The position numbers were made by a program, and so were the translations under genes. 64,000 bases of DNA from DSVZ01 sp037439785. GTDB lineage: Bacteria; Verrucomicrobiota; Verrucomicrobiia; Limisphaerales; J093. Below, in pieces: positions 59,061 to 64,000 of this stretch. Location of the stretch: the NCBI GenBank assembly GCA_037439785.1, contig JBBIVJ010000022.1, forward strand, positions 13,216 to 77,215, read 5' to 3'. Numbering within the stretch: the stretch's first letter is position 1; each line of letters starts with the position of its first letter. Under the pieces are notes generated by a model, which did not search any database, was not told the DNA's origin, and saw only the letters and a program-made list of their open reading frames with translations.

Positions 59061-59825
59061 TTACAACCACCCCCGCCAGCGGTACACCCACCAACCCACC
59101 TGCTCGTAAAGATAGCGGTGCAGGAATTCAAAGCCCTTGAGGCCGGGCACCAGGTAGTTCGGGGACCCGCCTTGCAGGGAGGCCAACGCCTCGAAATCGC
59201 ACGCCAGCGGCACCACATCCAGACCGACGCGCCGGAACGTGGCCTCCGCCCGGCGCATGTGCGAGGCCGAGGTCACCAGCGTAATCCGCCGCCAGCCCTG
59301 CGCCTCGGCCAGCTTCCGGGTGCGCTCGGCTTCATCGCGCGTGTTGGCACACAGCCCCAGCACGTGAACCGGTACCGGGGCCACATTCCACCGGGTCACC
59401 AGCCGGCGCAGCATCTCCCCCTCGCCCGGGCCGGGCACCAGCGGATTGAAGCCGCCCCCGAGCACCAGCGCGCGGCCCTTGCGCTGCCGCACCGCCTCGA
59501 CCGCCGTCAACAGGCGGTCGGCCGCACCGTCCACCTCGAACCCCGTGGCGTCGTGGGGCGAGGGCGCAGCCAGGCCGCCCAGCATCACCACCGCATCGGT
59601 CTCGGGCAGGGCGGTCAGTTGAATGGGGGCGTAAGGCCGCTCCAACGTGGCCAGCAGCTCGGCCGGCCAGGGCGTCGCCCCGACAAGGGAAAGCGCCGTC
59701 GCCACCAGCGCCGCGCCGAAGGCCGACCGCCAGCGCCGGTGTCTCAGTTCCCACAAGCCTGCCACGACCAGCCCCAGCCACAACAGGGCCAGCGGTTGCA
59801 GGAAATTGGTCAGCCATTTCGCCAT
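59061..59825 (-). CDS. YdcF/SanA-family (DUF218) membrane protein
   Basis: DUF218 proteins are implicated in envelope integrity and possibly lipid-carrier recycling; the reaction is unknown. The 254 residues start with two membrane helices (LQPLALLWLGLVVAGLWEL and FGAALVATALSLVG). The DUF218 domain follows: TDAVVMLGGLAAP, ALVLGGGFNPLVPG, CANTRDEAERTRKLAEAQGW and LVTSASHMRRAEATFRRVGLDVVPLACDF, matching the E-x-x-N-T-x-E and S-x-H-M-x-R motifs. It is convergent with the O-antigen ligase-like gene, a pairing compatible with envelope polysaccharide work. TTGCCG-17-TAGCGT ends nine bases before the ATG. Confidence 0.88.
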   Translation of the reverse strand: MAKWLTNFLQPLALLWLGLVVAGLWELRHRRWRSAFGAALVATALSLVGATPWPAELLATLERPYAPIQLTALPETDAVVMLGGLAAPSPHDATGFEVDGAADRLLTAVEAVRQRKGRALVLGGGFNPLVPGPGEGEMLRRLVTRWNVAPVPVHVLGLCANTRDEAERTRKLAEAQGWRRITLVTSASHMRRAEATFRRVGLDVVPLACDFEALASLQGGSPNYLVPGLKGFEFLHRYLYEQVGWWVYRWRGWL

Positions 59826-59930
59826 GAGCCCCGCACGCTAGGGAGCCCCCCGACCGGCGGCAAGAAGGCAGAGGCCGGCCGACGCGGAAAACCGCTTGCC
59901 CGACATGCCGTGCCGGGCATAGTCAGCCGC

Positions 59931-60005
59931 GGGTTGGTAGCTCAGTGGAAGAGCAGCGGCCTTTTAAGCCGTTGGTCGTGGGTTCGAATCCCACCCGACC
60001 CACCA
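59931..60005 (+). tRNA. tRNA-Lys (anticodon TTT)
   Basis: The acceptor GGGTTGG pairs with CCGACCC. D-arm AGCTCAGTGGAAGAGC, anticodon stem GCGGC/GCCGT with loop CTTTTAA (anticodon TTT) and T-arm GTGGGTTCGAATCCCAC are all present. CCA is encoded at 60003-60005. A TTGCCC-16-CATAGT element (59896-59923) lies directly upstream. Confidence 0.96.
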
Positions 60006-60170
60006 ACCCTCCCTGCCCGGCGCATTTCCGCCTTCACGCGCCAGCCACCGTCCCCCGGCGGTCGGTGCTGCATACTGCGCAGCGCCGTTCCGGTTCAGGC
60101 CCCCCGCGGGCGTCGTCAGGGGCCTCCTCTCAACCATGCACCGCAGGCGAAGCCACCGCCGGTCATGCCG

Positions 60171-60201
60171 AAAAAAAGCGGAGACCGGTGACGGTCTCCG
60201 C
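60171..60201 (-). terminator. Terminator after the Spy-like gene
   Basis: On the minus strand GCGGAGACCG, loop TCAC, CGGTCTCCGC, then seven T. It lies 18 bases past the stop of the gene at 60220. Confidence 0.92.
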
Positions 60202-60219
60202 GTGCGTCTCGCGGCGGGG

Positions 60220-60705
60220 TTATTGCGTGGCGGGGCGGTTGCCGCGATTGGGTCGCGGGCCGGGGCCGCCGGCTTCACCGCGGTTGCCGCCAGGACCGCC
60301 GGGCCGTTGCCGGCGCAGTTCCTGCCAATGGGTGTACTGGTCGGAGGTGAGAATCTCCTTCATCTTCTTGTCCATTTCCTCGCGCAGGGCGCGGGCCTTT
60401 TCCCGACGCTGTTCCGGCGTGAGGCTGGTGTCTTCGCGGAGTCTGGCCATCTGGTCGCGCTGCTCCTTCTGGGCCGCCGCGACCTTCTGCTTTTGCTCCG
60501 CGGTGAGCTTGAGCTGCTCGCTGAGACGGTTGAGCCATTCTTCACTGCCCACGCGTCCCGCGCCGCCGCGTTCGCCTGCGGCCGGCGGACCGGCGCGGCG
60601 GGGCCGCTCGGCGGGTCGCTCGTCGGCGGCAAAGGCCAACGGCCCGCCCAACAGGACGGCCGCCAGCGCCGCCGCGGTCAACCAGGTTTGGTGGATTCGT
60701 GTCAT
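60220..60705 (-). CDS. Spy/CpxP-like exported helical protein
   Basis: Probable periplasmic stress protein or chaperone. The ATG at 60705 (AAAGGA eight bases upstream) gives 161 residues: a signal peptide (LTAAALAAVLLGGPLAFAA), an Arg/Pro-rich linker, then two long helices with the LTxxQ-type repeats LKLTAEQKQKVAAAQKEQ and TSLTPEQRREKARALREEM. A Gly/Arg/Pro-rich tail follows. LTxxQ pairs and all-helical charge pattern are the signature of Spy/CpxP. No Cpx-type two-component system is nearby. It has its own terminator. Sequence similarity in this family is weak. Confidence 0.75.
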   Translation of the reverse strand: MTRIHQTWLTAAALAAVLLGGPLAFAADERPAERPRRAGPPAAGERGGAGRVGSEEWLNRLSEQLKLTAEQKQKVAAAQKEQRDQMARLREDTSLTPEQRREKARALREEMDKKMKEILTSDQYTHWQELRRQRPGGPGGNRGEAGGPGPRPNRGNRPATQ

Positions 60706-60881
60706 GTCGGATTCCTTTCTGTTCTGGGGTGCGTTTCGTGTTTCTCGCAACGCCGGAGCCAGACGCCCCCCTGCCGGGGAGGGTTACATCGCGAGCCGGC
60801 CGGCCCGGCGGCGGCGAGCGGGCCGACCCGCCTCCCACCCCTGCCCGCGCTCGCCAGAACCGCCCCCGCCGCAGCTCCGCT

Positions 60882-63800
60882 TCAGGGCCGGCGCAACCGG
60901 AAGAACCGCGCGGCCTGCTCCGCCTCCCCCTGGATGCTCCAGCGGTCCTCGACCAGGGTGACGGGCTCGGTCACGGCGCGCCAATCCGCGGGCGCCAGGG
61001 TGGTGGCGACTTCCAGTTGGTAATCCCACACCGAGCCGTCCCAGGAGAGCGTCACGCGCGAGCCTTCCAGGAGAATGCTCAGCCGCGGCCGTGGCTCGCG
61101 CGTGATCTCGATGCTCACGGTGGCCTGCCGGCTCAGGCCGGCCTGATCGGTGCCGGTGACGGTGATCGTGTGAATTCCCTCGGAAAGGGCGGTGGCTTCC
61201 CGGCTCAGGAACCGGCCCGCGCCGAGCACGCCATCGAGATTGGAACTCCACACGATGCGCTCCTCGGGCAGGGGGCCGTCTTCGGGGTCCAGGGCCTCGG
61301 CCTCGAAGAGCACCTGCTGGTCGCGGCTGAAGGCCTCGCCGGCCGGGGGCAACTGCAGCAACACCCGGGGCGGGCGGTTCGGAACGGTGAAGGGGGCGTC
61401 GGAGGTGTCCTCGTTCACACGGAAGCCGTCACTGGCGATGACTCGGAGGCGGCCGCCGGTGGTCGAGCCGGGGAGCTCTTCGGGGGCGATTGCGAGCACC
61501 GGCTCCGGCCAGTCCACGGCCAGGGTGTGCCAGCTGGCGCCCTCGTCCGGGCTGTATTGCACCAGGTAGGTCAGCGCGTCGCCGTCCGGGTCCTGGCCGT
61601 CCCATTGCACCAGCCAGGGACCGGCGTTGAGGATCTCCCCGCCGTTGGGCGTGAGCACCTGCACGATGGGCGGCGCGGCGCTGGCCCGCAGGCTGGCCAG
61701 GGGGGTGGCCTGGGAGTAGAGGATGACCTCGGCCACCGGCAGCGCGTAGGGCACCGGGATCAGGAACGAGGCCACGGTGCCGGGCTCGGCCGGGTCATCC
61801 GGCTGGTTGAGCGCCGGCTCGAACGGGATGTCCGCCAGCGGCTGGCCGACGCCATCCAGCAACCGCAGGGTGAACGGGCCGGGGGTCGGGGCTTCGGGCG
61901 GTTCGGGCAGTTGAACCCGTTGAAACGGCAGCCACCGGACCGCGCCGCTCTCGAGGTCAATCCGACCGCGGACGAGCAGGTAGTCCTGCGGGTCCGCGTC
62001 CGGGCCGGCCAACTGCAGGGCCCGCGGCGGCTGGAAGCGGGCGATCAAGGCCTGGAGGACGTTGGTGTAGGTGTACTTGGAAATCCAGCGCCAGCCGGTG
62101 AACGCCCGACAGTAGCTCATCAGCTCGGCCGTCTGGAAGGGCGAGATCACCGGCACCCTGGCCGGGTCGGGAACGGCCCGATAGAACAACTCCCCTTCGC
62201 GGGTGTTGAGCCCGTACACGAGCTTGTCGTCGCCCCCGTCCATCGGCCCCAGCCGGGCAAACCAGCGGCCGCCGAGGTCCGAGAAATGCGGAAACGCCGG
62301 GGCATTGGTTTCGGCTACCTCACGGCACACGCCTCTCGCCACGGCTCCGGCCACGCCGAAGCGGGCGCCGTCAACCGCGTGGTGGCGTCCCAGGCTGTGG
62401 CCGATTTCATGGGCATGGCGGTTGTGTCCATAGACGCCCGTGCGCATACTGCCGCTGGAGACATCCCCGGGGATGCCCCGCGCCTCGCCGCCCACCTCCC
62501 GCCCGGCAATCACCCCATAGGCCAGCCGACGGGGATGATCCAGGCGGCCGGCATTGGCCAGTCGCGCCGCGGCCAGGCGGTCGTTGACCCGGCTGCGATT
62601 GGTCGAGTCGGGAACGAAGTCCAAGGGCAGGGAATAGTACGTGGAGCTGCGGCGGAACATCGGATAGATCGCGTCCAGCCGGCGGATCAGGTCGTCCACG
62701 TCCGCGGAAGTCGGCTCGTTGGTGACGCCGCCCTGCACGAAGCGGACCCGGTAAAAATCCACCTGGGCCCGCGGTACCTCGGTGAAGGCCAGACGCACGG
62801 CCGCATCGCCGACCCGGCCGCCGACCTCGGCCGGCTCGCGCGGGACGAGCACGCCGTTGGTCCACTCCAGCCGCAGCTCCAGTGCGCCGCGGGTCCAGAG
62901 GTCGGGCAGGCGGAAGTTGAGGCTGCTGCCGAAACGTTCCCGCACGGCCCTCAGGGCGGCGTTGGTGTGGGCCACGTTGAGGCTGCCGCCGGGGTTGATG
63001 GGCGAGAGGCCGAAGCCCCCACCCAGGATTTCCAACTCGGTCCCGTCCCGGAATCCCCGCAGGCGCGCGCCGGCCACCGGCACCGGGTTGGTCACGCCGT
63101 CCGGCAGTTGCAGGTGCGCCCGGACCACGGTGCGCTTGGACTCGACCAGCGGCACGCTGTTTTCCCAGTCCTGCACGGCCTGGTTGACCTCGAGGGCCCG
63201 CAGGATCACCGCCCGGCTGGTCAACTGGAACCGGGCGGTGGGATCGCAATTGGTCGGATTGCCCAGGGTCACGGTGAAATTGGTGGGGCTGAAACGGGCG
63301 GCGGGCTGGCCGTTGGTCAGGGGTGTCAACACGTACACGCCGGGGTTGAGGTTGGTGAAGACCGCCCGGCCGGCGGCGTCGGTCAGGCCCTGCGCGGCGG
63401 CAGCTCCGGTGAGCTGTACGGCGATGCCCGGCACGGGGGTCCGGCCGGCCCGGACCTCCGCCACGAGGAACTGCGGGCTGGCCAACCACGGCGGCAGGTT
63501 GGTGGTGGCCTGGAGGTCCACGGTCAGGTTGGTCGGGCTGAAGCGGTAGCCGTTGGTCGAGGCGCTGAGGGTGTAAGGGCCGACCGCGAGATTGCTGAAG
63601 ACAAAGGTGCCGTCGGCGCCCGTGACCACGCTGCGGGGCGGCTCGTTCGAGCCGGCCGGGCTCACCGTGACGGCCGCCAGGACCGGGCCGTTGGTGCTGC
63701 CGCACCGCACCGAGCCGGAGAGGTGCGCCAGGCGCACCACGGTCAGGCTGTTGCTGGCGGCGTTGTTGGCGGCCACCGCGTCCGGCGGCTCGGAGGCGGT

Positions 63801-64000
63801 GATCTGGGCGGTGACCGGGAAGGTGCCGGCGTTGGTCGCGCGCACCTCCAGGGAGAACCGGCTCTCCCGGCCCACCTCCAGCGTGGGAAAGGGTGGGAGG
63901 GTGCGCTGCCAGCGGCCGGAAAGGGGATTGAAGGACCAATTCTGAAACGGCGGAGTCCGGACAAACTCCGTGCCCGGCGGCACCGGCGCCAGCACGGTGA
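60882..64000 (-). CDS. Large secreted metzincin-like metalloprotease, N-terminus outside window
   Basis: Probable extracellular protease. At least 1039 residues are visible and the frame stays open at 64000, so the start and signal peptide lie beyond. Visible order: a DUF11-like end (NNAASNSLTVVRLA), two or three carboxypeptidase-regulatory/Ig-like repeats (SGSVRCGSTNGPVLAAV...; RFSPTNLTV and RFSPTNFTV), then a zinc-protease region with HEIGHSLGRHH (HExxHxxGxxH) about 550 residues in. ELMSYCRAF about 115 residues later may be the Met-turn. C-terminal Ig/cadherin-like domains (DPDGDALTYLVQYS, ALDPEDGPLPEE) precede the end WSIQGEAEQAARFFRLRRP. Export and protease activity are inferred. Confidence 0.8.
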   Translation of the reverse strand, partial: TVLAPVPPGTEFVRTPPFQNWSFNPLSGRWQRTLPPFPTLEVGRESRFSLEVRATNAGTFPVTAQITASEPPDAVAANNAASNSLTVVRLAHLSGSVRCGSTNGPVLAAVTVSPAGSNEPPRSVVTGADGTFVFSNLAVGPYTLSASTNGYRFSPTNLTVDLQATTNLPPWLASPQFLVAEVRAGRTPVPGIAVQLTGAAAAQGLTDAAGRAVFTNLNPGVYVLTPLTNGQPAARFSPTNFTVTLGNPTNCDPTARFQLTSRAVILRALEVNQAVQDWENSVPLVESKRTVVRAHLQLPDGVTNPVPVAGARLRGFRDGTELEILGGGFGLSPINPGGSLNVAHTNAALRAVRERFGSSLNFRLPDLWTRGALELRLEWTNGVLVPREPAEVGGRVGDAAVRLAFTEVPRAQVDFYRVRFVQGGVTNEPTSADVDDLIRRLDAIYPMFRRSSTYYSLPLDFVPDSTNRSRVNDRLAAARLANAGRLDHPRRLAYGVIAGREVGGEARGIPGDVSSGSMRTGVYGHNRHAHEIGHSLGRHHAVDGARFGVAGAVARGVCREVAETNAPAFPHFSDLGGRWFARLGPMDGGDDKLVYGLNTREGELFYRAVPDPARVPVISPFQTAELMSYCRAFTGWRWISKYTYTNVLQALIARFQPPRALQLAGPDADPQDYLLVRGRIDLESGAVRWLPFQRVQLPEPPEAPTPGPFTLRLLDGVGQPLADIPFEPALNQPDDPAEPGTVASFLIPVPYALPVAEVILYSQATPLASLRASAAPPIVQVLTPNGGEILNAGPWLVQWDGQDPDGDALTYLVQYSPDEGASWHTLAVDWPEPVLAIAPEELPGSTTGGRLRVIASDGFRVNEDTSDAPFTVPNRPPRVLLQLPPAGEAFSRDQQVLFEAEALDPEDGPLPEERIVWSSNLDGVLGAGRFLSREATALSEGIHTITVTGTDQAGLSRQATVSIEITREPRPRLSILLEGSRVTLSWDGSVWDYQLEVATTLAPADWRAVTEPVTLVEDRWSIQGEAEQAARFFRLRRP

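Noticed and set aside
1..64000. CRISPR arrays, transposases, phage genes, restriction or toxin-antitoxin systems
   Set aside because: None recognised on either strand. The only repeats are those at 38192-38236 and 53194-53306, which lack the repeat-spacer pattern.

Overview
The window is very GC-rich and densely coded. It most resembles a free-living, Gram-negative member of the Verrucomicrobiota, probably near Limisphaerales/Pedosphaera. This is inferred from a prepilin-like protein with a short FTLIELLVVIAIIAILAGM-type leader, a cytoplasmic kinase fused to an outer FG-GAP propeller and placed next to an ECF-like sigma factor, DUF1080 and Tat-exported Gfo/Idh proteins, and scattered single glycoside hydrolases. 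BamA and an OmpH/Skp chaperone show an outer membrane. A pyruvate:ferredoxin oxidoreductase suggests anaerobic or facultative pyruvate oxidation. No transposase, phage gene, CRISPR array or rRNA was seen.

Layout. 1-5.2 kb: 5' part of pyrF (-), then dnaB-bamA-ompH (+) ending in a terminator. 5.2-8 kb: L,D-transpeptidase and CE15 esterase, then tRNA-Ser(GGA). 8-13 kb: a minus-strand regulatory block (sigma factor, orphan 185-aa protein, kinase) and an FHA/zinc-finger protein. 13-20.5 kb: radC, a small membrane protein, an MFS exporter, an oxidoreductase, bioB, a CHAD protein and infC. 20.7-24.6 kb: large secreted beta-helix protein plus a DUF6483-like gene. 24.6-31 kb: NfeD protease, tandem Usp, small CBM48 protein, then cdsA-dxr-(Nudix/TadA fusion). 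31-34.6 kb: tight operon queE-aminotransferase-rsmA-Nudix. 34.6-36.7 kb: DUF1080 and GH10 genes, divergent. 37-40 kb: purL and a small membrane methyltransferase. 40-43.3 kb: minus-strand operon of a serine-palmitoyltransferase-like enzyme, an NAD-dependent reductase and an Aur1-like PAP2 protein. 43.6-51.8 kb: Tat oxidoreductase, tRNA-Ala(GGC), elbB, nifJ with a dihydroorotate-dehydrogenase-like gene, and a 3'-5' exonuclease. 51.8-52.1 kb: a compact transcription unit for a 20-residue lysine-rich peptide. 52.1-55.8 kb: lone sugar-binding lipoprotein and GH127 enzyme. 56-60 kb: prepilin-like protein, O-antigen ligase/TPR protein, YdcF, tRNA-Lys(TTT). 60.2-64 kb: Spy-like protein and a large secreted metzincin-like protein that runs off the right edge.

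How the genes work together. Most of the window is core metabolism and envelope biogenesis: replication, outer-membrane assembly, isoprenoid and CDP-diacylglycerol synthesis, tRNA and rRNA modification, purine, pyrimidine and biotin synthesis. Secreted carbohydrate-active proteins are interspersed. The most notable items are the probable bacterial sphingolipid operon, the lysine-rich micropeptide unit, the Nudix-TadA fusion, and the sigma/kinase-propeller module. Several genes have a promoter-like -10 element only 6-9 bases before the start codon, which suggests frequent leaderless mRNAs.
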